Translations under genes and position numbers: made by a program
Shown here: positions 44,826 to 56,263 of the stretch, piece by piece
Layout: every line of letters starts with the position of its first letter
How positions within the stretch are numbered: position 1 is the stretch's first letter
The notes under the pieces: model-generated
The model's input: only the letters and a program-made list of their open reading frames with translations
Database searches by the model: none
Told to the model about the DNA's origin: nothing
Assembly (NCBI GenBank): GCA_947652605.1
Contig: OX393578.1
Location: 32,989,470-33,053,469 of the forward strand
From: Elmis aenea
Lineage: Eukaryota; Arthropoda; Insecta; Coleoptera; Elmidae
Length of the DNA stretch: 64,000 nt
Reading direction: 5' to 3'

Positions 44826-45668
44826 GAAGAAGGTCGTCGACAATGACCAGAGGGTGGTTGCTGAAGGAGTCTTTGAAATGTTTGAGGGTGTGGTTTTTGG
44901 GGTTGCCGAAGAAGTCTTTCAAGGTCGTCGACAATGACCAGAGGGTGGTTGCTGAAGGAGTCTTTGAAATGTTTGAGGATGTGGTTTTTGGGGTTGCCGA
45001 AGAAGTCTTTCAAGGTCGTCGACAGTGACCGGAGGGTGTTGCCGAAGAAGTCTTTGAAATGTTTGAGGGTGTGGTTTTTGGGGTTGCCGAAGAAGTCTTT
45101 CAAACATTTCAAAGACTTCTTCAGCAACCACCCTCTGGTCATTGTCGACGACCTTGAAAGACTTCTTCGGCAACCCCTAAAAACATACCCTCAAACATTT
45201 CAAAGACTCCTTCAGCAACCACCTTCTGGTCATTGTCGACGACCTTGAAAGACTTCTTCGGCAACCCCTAAAAACACACCCTCAAACATTTCAAAGACTT
45301 CTTCAGCAACCACCCTCTGGTCATTGTCGACGACCTTGAAAGACTTCTTCGGCAACCCCTAAAAACACACCCTCAAACATTTCAAAGACTCCTTCAGCAA
45401 CCACCCTCTGGTCATTGTCGACGACCTTGAAAGACTTCTTCGGCAACCCCTAAAAACACACCCTCAAACATTTCAAAGACTCCTTCAGCAACCACCCTCT
45501 GGTCATTGTCGACGACCTTGAAAGACTTCTTCGGCAACCCCTAAAAACACACCCTCAAACATTTCAAAGACTCCTTCAGCAACCACCCTCTGGTCATTGT
45601 CGACGACCTTGAAAGACTTCTTCGGCAACACCCTCCGGTCATTGTCGACGACCTTGAAAGACTTCTTA
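44826..45668. repeat. 91-bp tandem repeats in two opposed arrays
   Basis: The unit starts GTCGACAATGACCAGAGGGT and includes GAAGGAGTCTTTGAAATG and GGGTTGCCGAAGAAGTCTTT. About three units face one way (44836-45104), then, at a sharp junction near 45105, about six units face the other way. 91 is not a multiple of three, yet frames stay open across one or two units, which explains several long but spurious frames. Units are almost identical, so the array is young or gene-converted. The TTTGAAATG / CATTTCAAAG centre forms a giant hairpin. Confidence 0.8.
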
Positions 45669-46130
45669 GCGACCTTCAAACATCGATCATAGTAAGCTCC
45701 GGATGAATATGCCATCGAACTGTCGCAGGAACCATAGTATACCACTACTGTTATCCTCTTCTGCCGCATTCTCATTCGAGCCATATGCCACTACCACCCC
45801 TATCAATTATTTCTTTGTAATCTGTACTTCTACCTATATGCACTCCCTCTAAAACAAGGTATTTATCTCTTGTAATTGCCATTTTAAACAATAATATCAT
45901 CCTACTTCGGATTACCAAGAATTAACTGTTAACAGGAATTTCTATTGCTTTTATTTCCTTTAGCTGCAGATGTTCAAAATCAGCCGCTATTATTCACGAA
46001 CTGAATGCGCATCTGTAGCACGCACTTTCTGTATCAAAACTTACATGGAAATAGGACAAGTCGTATAGTATTTTCTGTGCAAGAAACTATACAGAATTTT
46101 GTACGAAAAACCTGTATGACACGATATAAT

Positions 46131-46268
46131 GGTGCCTGTACACCTGAGAGTAAAGTACTCTCGAGAGTAGCGTCGCCAAGGATACAGCCCCTGAGAGTAA
46201 CTCGCGATTGGCTGTATCCTTGGCGACGCTACTCTCGAGAGTACTTTACTCTCAGGTGTACAGGCACC
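46131..46268. mobile_element. Near-perfect palindromic MITE, 138 bp
   Basis: GGTGCCTGTACACCTGAGAG and the inverse CTCTCAGGTGTACAGGCACC-type end enclose matched CTCTCGAGAGTAGCGTCGCC arms with a loop of about 20 bases. Nested in the Harbinger element. Confidence 0.75.
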
Positions 46269-46509
46269 ATAAGATTTTCTGTATAGTATTTGGTACAGAT
46301 TTCTATATAGAAAACTATACCGTGTCACACGGGCTTTAGAATAGGTTTGTACTTGAATCCGAATCTATTTAGGTTACGATCCATCAATCCGATTTGCAAA
46401 TCATCTTTGACAATGATTAATCTAGACAGTTTTGATGTTTAAATAAAAAATAAACATGCATAGGTATTCTTAAACTAAATCAGCAACAGATGCTGCAATT
46501 GTTTAGAAA

Positions 46510-47160
46510 GTGCATTAAATAGTTATTTACGTAACAAGACCGGAAAGTGGTATTTTACTGGACGAGTAGGCAGTTTTTGGACGCGCCGTAGGCAAGTCCT
46601 GAAAGCATACGAGTCCAGTAAATACACTTTACGCCAGTGGTGCCCAACCTGTAGCTCGCGAGCAACGTGTTGCTCGCGACACCTTTTGATGTGCCTCATT
46701 TTCTTTAACATCTTACAAATTTTTATTGTTTGTGCATTAAAACCTTTAAAATTAAAATATTAAAATCAAAATATATTATATGTGGCTCGCCTAAAATTTT
46801 TAAATTCTAAATTGGCTCGAGCCCAGTTAAAAGTTGGGCACCACTGCTTTACGCGTATGTTACGTACAATATTTACCTTACGTCCGCCACTGACACCAAA
46901 ATCACTATCGTGCCCATCCATAATTAAACAATAACTTAACAAACTACAAGTGAAAACTCGCTTGTGGTAAAATGACGCTTGTTTGACAGCGCAAATCAAC
47001 AAAACAACTCATCACCATGGCAACCAGCTACTTGTCGTCATAGACCGGTAAAGACAACTCATTACCATGGCAACCACTTACTTTCTGGCCTAGTCCAGTA
47101 AAGATGCATTTTTCAGCCTAAAAATTTATTGGAAACAACTGCATTTCTGGACGGGCGCAG
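46510..47160. mobile_element. Unclassified repeat interrupted by a hAT MITE
   Basis: The flanks of 46635-46846 contain related, partly inverted segments: TTACTGGACGAGTAGGC and GAGTCCAGTAAATACACTTTACG at the left; GGCCTAGTCCAGTAAAGATGC and CTGGACGGGCGCAG at the right. There is also a direct repeat of AACTCATYACCATGGCAACCA at 47006 and 47055. Class unclear. Confidence 0.45.
46635..46846. mobile_element. hAT MITE, CAGTGGTGCCCAACCT ends, 212 bp
   Basis: Starts CAGTGGTGCCCAACCTGTAG, ends GTTGGGCACCACTG, with the perfect 8-bp duplication CTTTACGC at 46627-46634 and 46847-46854. Classic hAT signature. Confidence 0.9.
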
Positions 47161-47744
47161 AAATAAAAACGACTGTATAATTATTAGGGATATAAACCAT
47201 TGTAAATTAATGTGGAATTTCTTATGTTGCGTCCACCAATGCAGCACGTGGTAGATGAAATATGTAATTTGCTTGTTTTATTTTTTCAGTTAAGTTTTAT
47301 ATGCTTTTGTAAACATATTTATTGAAATTCAAGAATGTTTAAAAACAAAACTTGCAAAACCAATTGAACACCTATATTCACAGCAAGAGTTAACATTAAT
47401 TTTGCACATGCTTCAAAATAAAATAAATTCATTCTGAGTTTGCTTAAAGTTTGTAATTTAATATCATTATCTAGTTTATCAGTTAGTCCCATCTGATTAA
47501 TTATTAAAAATGTTAACCTGCCTACTATTTTAGGGAAAAAAATTGATAAAAATACGTGTTAGATACAAAACAACAGAATAATCTTGTTTTAAACAATTTA
47601 CAATGCAACCAACCAGATTTGATACAGGTATTGTTATGCTACATTGACGTCAAATATGACGTATACAACCGTGCAGCGTGCACTCTATTTTTAGGTATTT
47701 AGCACTTTGATTGGCAAACATTTATATAGCGTTAAACTGTACAG
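47161..47744. other. Intergenic, no gene seen
   Basis: AT-rich, no coding or repeat feature recognised. Confidence 0.4.
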
Positions 47745-48020
47745 CAGTGGTTTCCAACCTTTTTGTACCTACGCCCCCCTTTTTCAAAAAATTTTTTTTG
47801 CGCCCCCCTCACTTTTTGTTACAATCTATTTTCATAAATACGGTTCTGATAAATAAGAATTATTTAATGGACTACAAAACAATACACCATATTCTGTATA
47901 AACAAAGTTCGTTTTGTTTGTTTGTATTAAAAAATTATATTTTGGTAACAGCTGCGCGCCCCCCTAGCAATAGCCTCGCGCCCCCCTAGGGGGGCGCGCC
48001 CCACAGGTTGGAAACCACTG
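47745..48020. mobile_element. hAT MITE, CAGTGGTTTCCAACCT ends
   Basis: Starts CAGTGGTTTCCAACCTTTTT, ends CAGGTTGGAAACCACTG. Subterminal CGCCCCCCT runs occur on both sides. The flanks CTGTACAG and GTGTACAG suggest a slightly decayed 8-bp duplication. Confidence 0.8.
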
Positions 48021-48024
48021 CGTG

Positions 48025-48926
48025 TACAGGGTGAACCACTTATTCTGGGTCACTACAAGTATCTGTCTTAATATAAGAGATATAAGTCGGTTAAATTTGC
48101 AAAAAGTTACGTTTAATTGAGCTCACTTTGTTGCGATATTTAAATATTTAAAAAATGGATGGTGAACTTGACGCGAGCAAAAAATGAAACTCGGTGATTT
48201 TATATTTTGTTTGTACTATAAATAAACTGATATCACCAATTTATTTGACATGTGAAATTACAAGTCACAAAATTCAGGTTTTTTAAAACTAGACAAGATA
48301 TTAAAGTAAATACAAAATCGCCCAATTTCATCTTAGCTTCTATCAAATGGAAATGAGCTATGCTTTTTTCTAAATATGTGAATGTCGCTACAAATCTATT
48401 ATAGGTAACTTTTTGCTAATTAAACCAAGTTAATATCTTTATTTTTAAACATCTAATTATCACTACAATTTGATTTCTATTACTTTTTGCTAATTTAACC
48501 AAATCTTTATCTCTCACATTAAGCGAGATATCTATAATGGCCCAAATTTTGTAAAGTTGATTAACAATTTAAAGAACATAGAATTCAAAATTACCTTATA
48601 AGTTGGTTAAAGCGAATTTGATACTGTATAAAAATAAAAATCTAAAAGGTTAGATTGTAACATGCTTAGTTCAAAAAGTGTGAGAAATAGCTAGCCCAAA
48701 ATTTTAAGAAGTCAAGCTAGGGTTGTTTTGTTCACTTAAATAAAGACGTTGCTATGTCAAAATGTCCACCGATTTAGTATCCTCAAAACGCCGTTATGTT
48801 TAACGAGATCGACAATTTAAAAGTTCTCCGAAAGGGTCACATCCCTAATTAAAAAAAGTGTTCAAAAAATATCGACTTTAAACGTTCCAAATTACTTCTA
48901 ACCATAGCAGGGTCTGTGCGATTTGT
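48025..48926. repeat. Possible TACAGGGTG-family element
   Basis: Begins TACAGGGTGAACCACTTATT right after the hAT MITE. The other end was not found. AT-rich interior without frames. Confidence 0.35.
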
Positions 48927-49133
48927 TGTACAGGGTGGATTAAATTCGAATGTTTTACGGGGTATCTCGCTTACCATAATAGTTAGCGAAAATATGATGT
49001 CTCTTGGGTTATTTTTTCGGCATAAACATGTCTGTTTTATCAGAGTTTTTTATATAACTTTCTTTTTTGTCACTACAGAAGAAAAATGAAATTTCGTCGT
49101 TTTTAAAAATTTATAATACATAACTTCTGTATA
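48927..49133. mobile_element. TACAGGGTGGATTAAATTCG element, left part (interrupted)
   Basis: Matches the uninterrupted copy at 55573-55910 (ATTCGAATGTTTTACGG, then TTACCATAATAGTTAGCGAA, then AAAAATGAAATTTCGTCGTT). The copy here is split first by the MITE at 49134 and then by the Tc1 element at 49913. Its other pieces are 49762-49912 and sequence after 51193. Confidence 0.6.
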
Positions 49134-49761
49134 TACAGGGTGTGTAAAAATTGGCGGAAGCGCTACACGTGGCGATGTTCTTCGTAAAATTCTAAGTCGA
49201 AAATCTTAATACGAAAATGTTCTACCATGCTTGCTGTGTCTCCAAGAGGTCCTCAAAGTTTTGACATTTAGTCCTTTAATAAGCGTTATTATTTAATACT
49301 TGCAAATGAAAAAGCTGCAATTTGGAATAAAAATAAATTTCGAAAAGTATTTTTTTCTAGATATTGTGTTTTTCCTTTCAAAAATTGGTGTTGAAAATAT
49401 GTAAATCACTGATTTGAATGAAAATAATACACATGGCAACATTGTCATTAGCTGTCATATCTGTTTTTCTCGTAATTATTTCTAGTTTGTGTTAGACGAT
49501 ACCAAAAAGTTTGCAGCTATGTTTACGAACTGAAGGCTTTCAGTTCGAACAAAAATTGTAAGTACCTAAGTAAAAATTGCCGATAAAAAAATGTCCAAAC
49601 GCAAATCAATGTATGCAATGTTGCCAATTTTTTTTTCTTTAAATGGTTCCTGAGGCCATAGGAAGCATGGTACAACATTTTCGTATCAAGATTTTCGACT
49701 TAGAATTTTACGAAGAACATCGTCACGTGTAGCGCTTCCGCCAATTTATACACACCCTTTA
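49134..49761. mobile_element. MITE, TACAGGGTGTGTAAAA family, copy 2
   Basis: Ends TACAGGGTGTGTAAAAATTG and the inverse, slightly decayed at the right. The GGAAGCGCTACACGTGGCGA block is shared with 19243-19848. TA target. Confidence 0.8.
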
Positions 49762-49912
49762 TAAAAATAAATGTTATTTCGATTTTTTATAAACATTTTT
49801 CTGCCTAATTTAAAAAAAAAAATTTAAAATGTTGTAACGACCTTAACTCTGGAGAAATGAAGTAAACTTATATTTAAAAATATAAACTTTTATATGTATT
49901 GCAAATCAAATA

Positions 49913-51192
49913 CACTCAACGGCACAATTAACCGCCCACCTCTAAAATTCGAGATATTTGCCAGTTTAATTTTTTATGACTTTTAAGACTAATTATAATC
50001 AATTAAAAACTAAATCAGGAACTTGAAAACAAACGAATTGCAAAATTTAAATGTGTTTTTAAGTTTTTTATCACAAAAGTAAACATTTTACAAAAATGTC
50101 TTTAATTGCAAACAATACCGGAGCTCTACAATTACACAATATGGTAATTGTTTTTTCAAAATTTGAATAACGTGTATTGCCTCCACATGCTCAAATGACT
50201 TGCTGGAGGCGATGGTCTTCCTTATCGATGATATCCTGGATGTCTGTTTGCGGTATAATGTGCCATTCCTCTTGAGCCGCTATCCGTAACTCTTGCAATG
50301 TTGTTGGTACATTTATTCGACTTTTTATGCGCCTCTTTAGATTGTCCCACACATGTTCTATAGGATTGAGGTCGGGAATCCGTGCAGGCCAGTCCAATCT
50401 TTGGAAGCCCACAGCATCCAAGTTATCGGAAACGATTCTGGCTACGTGTGGCCGCGCGTTATCGTGCATTAATTGGAAATCTTCACCAATAAATGGCCCA
50501 AATGACACGACATGCTCTTCCAAGATGTCTTGCAAGTACCGGAGAGCTGTCAATCCACCACGTTCGAATACCACTAAGTCAGTGCGAGCCTCGTACGATA
50601 TGCCGCCCCAAACCATTACCGACCCGCCATGGTAACTCGCGGTTTCGACCATTGTACAGGGTGCAAATCGTTCGTTTGGGCGTCTGTACACTCGCTGTCG
50701 TCCATCTGGTCCTCTTAAACATATTCTTAATTCGTTCGAGTAAAGAACATTCTTCCATTCATTGGTTCGCAGACCATTGCATGTGTACTTGAGCAAAACG
50801 AAGTCGAGCTCTCCGGTGCTGCGGGAGAAATTCGGGACCTCGAGCTGGTCTAAAAGCTGTTAATATTGTTTCAGTCAACCTTCTTCTTACAGTTCTTTCA
50901 CTAATGCTGACCCCTCGAACTTCATACAATTGGTTACGGGCATGCGTTTCAGTAGTGAAGCGATTTCATGACACCATACTTGTCATAAATCTATCGTCTT
51001 GAGCAGATGTGCACCTCTGGCGACCTTGATCTGGTCTTCGGGTATACAAGCCGGTCCCCCGGTAGCATCTAGTGGCATCTCGTACTGTTGTACGGGGCAC
51101 ACCCAGCATACGAGCCACGTAACGTTGAGAAAAAATTGAGCTGGCAAATATCTCGAATTTTAGAAGTGGGCGGTTAATTGTGCCTTTGAGTG
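49913..51192 (-). mobile_element. Tc1-type transposon, 1.28 kb
   Basis: TA-flanked ends CACTCAACGGCACAATTAAC and the inverse GTTAATTGTGCCTTTGAGTG, with mirrored GGGCGG and CGAGATATTTGCCA subterminal blocks. Encodes a broken DD34E transposase on the minus strand. Confidence 0.85.
50191..51150 (-). pseudogene. Tc1-family DD34E transposase, inactive
   Basis: The N-terminal helix-turn-helix part is read near 51150-50966 (YVARMLGVPRTTVRDATRCY, TRRPDQGRQRCTS), followed by a stop and a shift. The catalytic part is the 201-residue frame 50796-50191: SVMVWGGIS (residues 59-67), HDNARPHVAR with Asp 112, and RIPDLNPIEHVWDNLKRRIK with Glu 147, exactly 34 residues apart. The first catalytic residue, expected as Asp in the FTDESR-type motif, is Asn 21 here (LYSNELRI). 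The shift and the Asp-to-Asn change each disable it. Confidence 0.8.
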
Positions 51193-51559
51193 TATAACCG
51201 AGATATGAAAAATTTTGTGAAAATTGTATTATCACAGTTTGCCATTAATTCGTAAATAATTGATGTTTACAATAAATAAACAACTAAACTTCATATCCAA
51301 GTAAATTTTCAATATTTTAAGCAAATCCGTGCGTTTTTTTTGTAAATGTCTATTATGGTACTGTGAACATAGCTAAATTTGAACACTTTAAAAAGTTTAA
51401 TAATCAATGGTAAAAGTTTAATACAATGGTAAAAGTTTACATCGTAAGTGGTAGAAAACTGTGGAGGCTGTTGCAGAATTTACTTGGAAAAGACGTTTAG
51501 TTGTTTTTTAATTGCAAATATCACTTGCTTACAGAATTATGGCAAACTGTAAAAACTTT
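51193..51559. other. Remainder of interrupted repeat; no gene seen
   Basis: AT-rich, probably the right part of the TACAGGGTGG-family copy that begins at 48927. Boundaries unclear. Confidence 0.35.
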
Positions 51560-52185
51560 AAACTTAACTAATAACGATTAGAAGAAAAAATGTCGAATAT
51601 CTCGAAAAGTATGAGTTTTGGGTATAGGACATACTTAACAAAAAATGAAGCTCTCTTAAAGACGAATTCGATGACATAAAAAAATACAGGGGTTTGTGTT
51701 TGAAAAAATTGAGTTACGAGCTTTTGAAAATCATTGAAGTTGCCATCTATTTATGCGTGATTCAAACTTTTTCGTATCGAGCTAATAGAGCAATGTTTTC
51801 TGCATGTCCTTACCAAATAACAACTCTGTGCTTCGAAAAATAAGTTCAGGAGAATTTTTTAAATAAAGACTTAAAACCTTGAACAATTTTGAAAATTATT
51901 TTTTTTTTTTAGTGACAAGGCCGCATAAAAACCTGTAGTATTTTATATTGATGTTAAGCTAAAATAAAGGCGGCCTAGAATATTAAATAAAAAATGGGGT
52001 GTTGTATTTGAAATATAAAAGTTGCTATTGGTTCCAGAGAGGTGACAGCCTGTATATTTAAAAATATTTTTATCGTGTTCGGAAGAAAAAACTGTATGGA
52101 ATACCGTTTGAATTAACTTTCTATCTCAAATCGTTTAGCCACAATCGACCGATCCCCCACTAATGATTCATCCTGTATATGGGGA
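51560..52185. mobile_element. Solo arm of the 9004-10865 fold-back family
   Basis: Collinear with 10250-10865, from CGATTAGAAGAAAAAATGTCG to the outer end near ATTCATCCTGTATA. The inner terminal motif present at 10435-10446 is absent here (TCTATTTATGCGTGATTC runs straight through), so this copy either never had or precisely lost that nested end. Confidence 0.7.
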
Positions 52186-52851
52186 GCAATTTTCATTAAC
52201 CCTCTTAGTCCTTTATTACTACCTGTTAATGCTGCAGCACCATCACTGGAAACCGCGACACAGTGTGTCCAGGTAACGTCACTTGTTTCAAAATATCTAT
52301 TAATAATTTCAAATATTTTCTCTCCATTTCTTTTTTCTTCTAAGTTCTTACAACATAAAAATTCTCCTGATATGTTTTCTTCAAAAACGTATCTCACACA
52401 AACAAATAATTGAGACATTTTAGTAACGTCAGTAGTTTCGCCAAGTTGTAGAGCAAGTACAGGAGTGTTGCATTCGATTTAACATAACTGATTCTATATA
52501 AGGTGATATGGCGGAAATTCGGCGAGAAACGGTATCTCTTGATAATGGTATTGTTTTTAAATCGTTGCCATATTTTTCTCCATGCATAATTGATGTCATT
52601 TTAATTGCTAAAGGAAGAAAAAGTGATTCTCCAATTGTATGTGGTTTCAATTTTTTTCCTATTAACTATGAAACATCTAAGGATTTCCGTAAAGCCTTCT
52701 CAAGAATTGTATATTTAAAAAAAAATACATTTTGATTTTTCATACTTTCAGCTCGTTTTTAAAAAAATTTTATGGTACCTGATACTTGTAGAAAAAAATA
52801 CTTTTCTCGCGACCCTTAGACGGGTCGCGCCCCAAGGTTTGCGGACCACTG
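52160..52851 (-). mobile_element. hAT element remnant, right end CAGTGGTCCGCAAACC
   Basis: On the minus strand it starts CAGTGGTCCGCAAACCTTGG at 52851, then GGCGCGACCCGTCTAAGGG, then transposase. The other end is missing, cut at the fold-back arm. Confidence 0.65.
52170..52650 (-). pseudogene. hAT transposase (SCAND3/ZBED5-like) fragment
   Basis: The frame 52650-52429 gives ESLFLPLAIKMTSIMHGEKY, IPLSRDTVSRRISAIS. The next, 52418-52160, gives MSQLFVCVRYVFEENISGEF, GEKIFEIINRYFETSDVTW and AVSSDGAAALTGSNKGLRGL. The last contains the DGAxxxTG catalytic motif of hAT-derived proteins related to SCAND3, ZBED5 and FAM200. One frame break, and truncated after the first half. Confidence 0.75.
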
Positions 52852-54259
52852 CGAGGCCAAGCTTATATGGCTACTGCGTGTCGTCTAGTTTGACAACAAA
52901 CAAAAGCACATCATAGTCGATTCACTACAATTTGACTTTAGAATATTACTTTTTAGTTTCTTATAAAACTAAATGTTTATGTCAATTACAAAATTGTGAA
53001 AATTTTTGTGTTATTAACATTCCTATGTGAACAACTATCAAAATATTTACTTTTATATCTAAAAATAATTACAACGTTTATGTAAAAAACAATATTTATA
53101 AGAATAATTAGGAATTTGCTACACTCTAATATAAATTACCATACACAAATACATTTTTATTGTCAATAACAAATAGTTAACAAAATATTATTGCTTACTT
53201 AAAAGAACTCGCGATTTTTTAAACATTGGCCCCACATCTATTTTCACCTCCACAGCTAGCAGTTACAATAAATAGTAAAATAATCACCACTCAAAAATAG
53301 CGATTAATATCAAGGATAAAAGTTCGTTGTAAACTATGTAAAACGTAAAAACAAACTAAACTAAAACTAATTTACTCTGACTTTATTAAAAACAACTAAA
53401 CATGTGTCTAGGTATTTGATAGCTTACCAATTTAAGCATGTGATTCTATTAAAAAATATGCATAATTTTACCTACAGTTTCACATTTAAAAAAACCCAGT
53501 AGTATCAACAGGAGGTTAAACCGGTTCAAAACATTTAAAAAAACCCAGTAGTATCAACAGGAGGTTAAACCGGTTCAAATTTCGCGAAACTGCATGCAAA
53601 TATAAGCATATCGGCAAAATTTACGTTTTAGATCTGGGTTTTGATGCATTCATAAATATCCTAGGGCCTACAGCTAATTTAAAACCAAGTATTTTTAACC
53701 GTTTTCGAATTTTCCATATTTTTTGTTGTTGTGGCGTTAGCGGCCTTTCCTACGGCATGCTTTAATAAAGAAAATTGAAACCAATAAAAAAGTTAAATGT
53801 TTTATACTATGTTGCAAGAAACTTTAAAAATAATTGAGCATACAAGATTTAGATAAAAATGAACCGTGAAAGTTTTAAAGATTAGGAGAACAATACGAAT
53901 GCGGGTGTCATTGTTGGGCAATAGAAATGTACACAATTTTGCGTCATTTTAAACAAAATTTATGAACAAACACTATTTAATGTTTTGTTCTTATTGCAAC
54001 CAACAAAATATGTGTCGTTTTGAGTATGAAAACAGAAAACACATCGAAAATAACGGATGAATAGTAATTTATTATTCAGTAATAGATTTAAAATGAAATT
54101 ACTTTTTTAGTTTTCATTCCGATTTTTTTTAAAGATTTCTGAAGTAGTATGACACGCACATTGTAATTAACTCAATTCTGTCTAAAAATATATGTTTTTT
54201 GTCTAAGAAATTTGGTACAGAAATGAAAGTACCTTAAAACTTTAATATAAGGGTATTTT
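52852..54259. other. Intergenic, no gene accepted
   Basis: AT-rich. Holds the 49-bp tandem duplication at 53482-53579 and, near 53210-53290 on the minus strand, a hydrophobic frame without a start (see rejected items). Otherwise nothing recognised. Confidence 0.4.
53482..53579. repeat. Perfect 49-bp tandem duplication
   Basis: The unit ACATTTAAAAAAACCCAGTA..GGTTCAAA occurs twice with no mismatch (53482-53530 and 53531-53579). A very recent slippage event or assembly artefact. Confidence 0.85.
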
Positions 54260-54969
54260 ACATAGATGGGCCACTATTGGGATTTCGTAAACGGCAAGAG
54301 CTACAAAGAAGTTTAAATTAGACAAATTGTTCCATTTTCGGAGACCTATACATTGATGCTTTAATGTTTTAAAAAACGCTAGATAATAAACCAAAATGAA
54401 ATTGGGCATTTTTTAAAAACTGGCCATAATTCGGTTATACTTGATGATACAAAAATAGTTTTGGGAAAAAAGTTGCGCAAATTTTTTTACGCGCTGTAAA
54501 ATAAAAACATTTATTTGTTTCAATATTGTTTAAATTCATGGCACTCTACGACTTCATAGGAACTTTTTGATAAATTTTATTTTATTTGAGCCTAAATATC
54601 AAAATATTACCTTAAACCTTATATTATTGAAATGAAATGAGGTCATAGCCAACTATTGCTACCATTAAAATAAAATGCAAGTTTGTAATTTATCTAAGAA
54701 TTTAAACAATATTGAAAAAAATAAATGTTTTTATCTTACAGAGCGTAAAAAAGCTAAATTTTTCCCAAAAATATTTTTGTACCATCAAGTTTAACCGAGT
54801 TATAATCGATTTCAAAAAATGCCAATTTTGATTTTTGTTTATTATCTAGCGTGCCATGGAACTTTTTTAAAACATTAAAGCATCACTGAATAGGTCTCAG
54901 AAAAGGCAACAACTTGTCTAATTTGTAGCTCTTACCGTTTACGAGATCCCAATAGTGGCTCTTCTATGT
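54260..54969. mobile_element. MITE with about 320-bp inverted arms
   Basis: ACATAGATGGGCCACTATTGG at the left, the inverse CCAATAGTGGCTCTTCTATGT at the right. Inner blocks (GGGATTTCGTAAACGG, CTAGATAATAAACCAAAATG) are mirrored. No coding frame. Confidence 0.7.
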
Positions 54970-55572
54970 GGACCACACTTATACTAGTTTGTCGGAACAC
55001 TGTTTTAAGAATTTGCTGATCATAAACAATGTTTACTTGAAATAAGGTACCTACCTACATATTAAATGTCCCTATAACAACTAACGTATGGTCTAAGTAA
55101 TAAAAACTTATAGTAGGTAAACTTAATAGGTTGTAAAGAATATTATGCACACATTTCTGCACAAATTTATGTGTGCCGGAATAATAAAAATATACTGATA
55201 TATTTTTATTGACTACATTAGTAAAATATTGTACGTACAACACATACATTATGTGCATATGAGTAACATATTAATAAATAGAATTTGTACATGTTGTGAA
55301 TTGATATTTCCCCCTTTTTTATACAGTGTCCCAGCCAAGATTTGCTTGGACATAAAAAATTCCTAATGTTTTTAAAGATTATTAAATTATTAATAAAAAC
55401 AACCAAATGTATATGGCGTTTCATTTAAGAAATTACATTTTTTTAACAGCCCTTATATCAATTAAAGTTCTAAACAAAGTTGTTTTAACATTGCTAAGTT
55501 GTGAAATATAAATATTAATAAGTATGATATTAGTCATCATTAAAACAAACATAATTCACTAAAAAAAAATTA
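54970..55572. other. Intergenic, no gene seen
   Basis: AT-rich, nothing recognised. Confidence 0.4.
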
Positions 55573-55975
55573 TACAGGATGCACCAAATTCGAATGTTTT
55601 ACGGAGTCACTTGGTTACCGTAATAGTTAGCGAAAATCTAATATCGATCTCATGGGCTAGGTTTTTAAGAAAAGAACGCCTTTATAATCAGATTTTTTCT
55701 ATAACTTTCCACTATGGCATTACAGACAAAAAATGAAATTTCATCGTTTCTGAAAATTGACTATAACTTCTTTATTTATTATAATAGAACAAAATGTTAT
55801 GAAGGTTTTTTATACAGATTCTTATACTTTATTTAAAAACAAAAGTAACATTTTTTGAACGACTTTGAGTTTTAAGGTATGAAGTAAACTTACATGTTTT
55901 TAAATGGAAACCATAGTTGGCTATGACTTTATATGAAAGAGCGTTTTTTTAGCTTTTCAAAAATATATTGTTTTA
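55573..55975. mobile_element. TACAGGATGCACCAAATTCG element, uninterrupted copy
   Basis: Same family as 1-55 and 48927-49133. Continuous through the places where the 48927 copy is broken by a MITE and a Tc1 element. Right boundary not certain; a palindromic MITE follows. Confidence 0.6.
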
Positions 55976-56263
55976 TACAGGGTGTCCTGCAAGGTATGCC
56001 TTCGCTAATTTTTGCTTAAATCGAATGTTTAGAACCTAGATAAAACGTTTTTACCGATAATAATTTTTTTCATGCGTCCCTTCGTATACAGAGAGTCCCA
56101 AATATAGTGAACAACATGGGGATTTATTAAACTATATTTGGGACCCTCTGTATACGAAGGGACACATGAAAAAAATTATTATCGGTAAAAACGTTTTATC
56201 TAGGTCCTAAACATTCGATTTAGGCAAAAATTAGCGAAGGCATACCTTGTGGGACACCCTGTA
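55976..56263. mobile_element. Near-perfect palindromic MITE, 288 bp
   Basis: TACAGGGTGTCCTGCAAGGT at the left and its inverse at the right, TA target. A second inner terminus, GTATACAGAGAGTCCCAAAT, is mirrored by ATTTGGGACCCTCTGTATAC, so ends are again nested. Loop of about 25 bases. Confidence 0.85.

Larger units (their letters stand above)
44426..46335. mobile_element. PIF/Harbinger-type non-autonomous element, TTA duplication
   Basis: Ends AGCCCGTGTGACACGGTATA and the inverse TATACCGTGTCACACGGGCT, flanked by TTA on both sides, the Harbinger TWA target. It carries a large inverted array of 91-bp repeats and a nested palindromic MITE. The reading frames through it are repeat translations, not genes. 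Confidence 0.8.

Noticed and set aside
44826..45668. CRISPR-like array
   Set aside because: Repeats are contiguous 91-bp units without unique spacers, in a eukaryotic transposon.
44585..45784. Several frames of 60-185 codons on both strands
   Set aside because: All are translations of the 91-bp repeats; the same motifs appear in opposite orientations and different frames.
53190..53300. Hydrophobic minus-strand frame (VVIILLFIVTASCGG) as a further array member
   Set aside because: No ATG: a stop precedes the valines, another stop occurs before the only donor, and that donor is in the wrong phase. At most a dead member.
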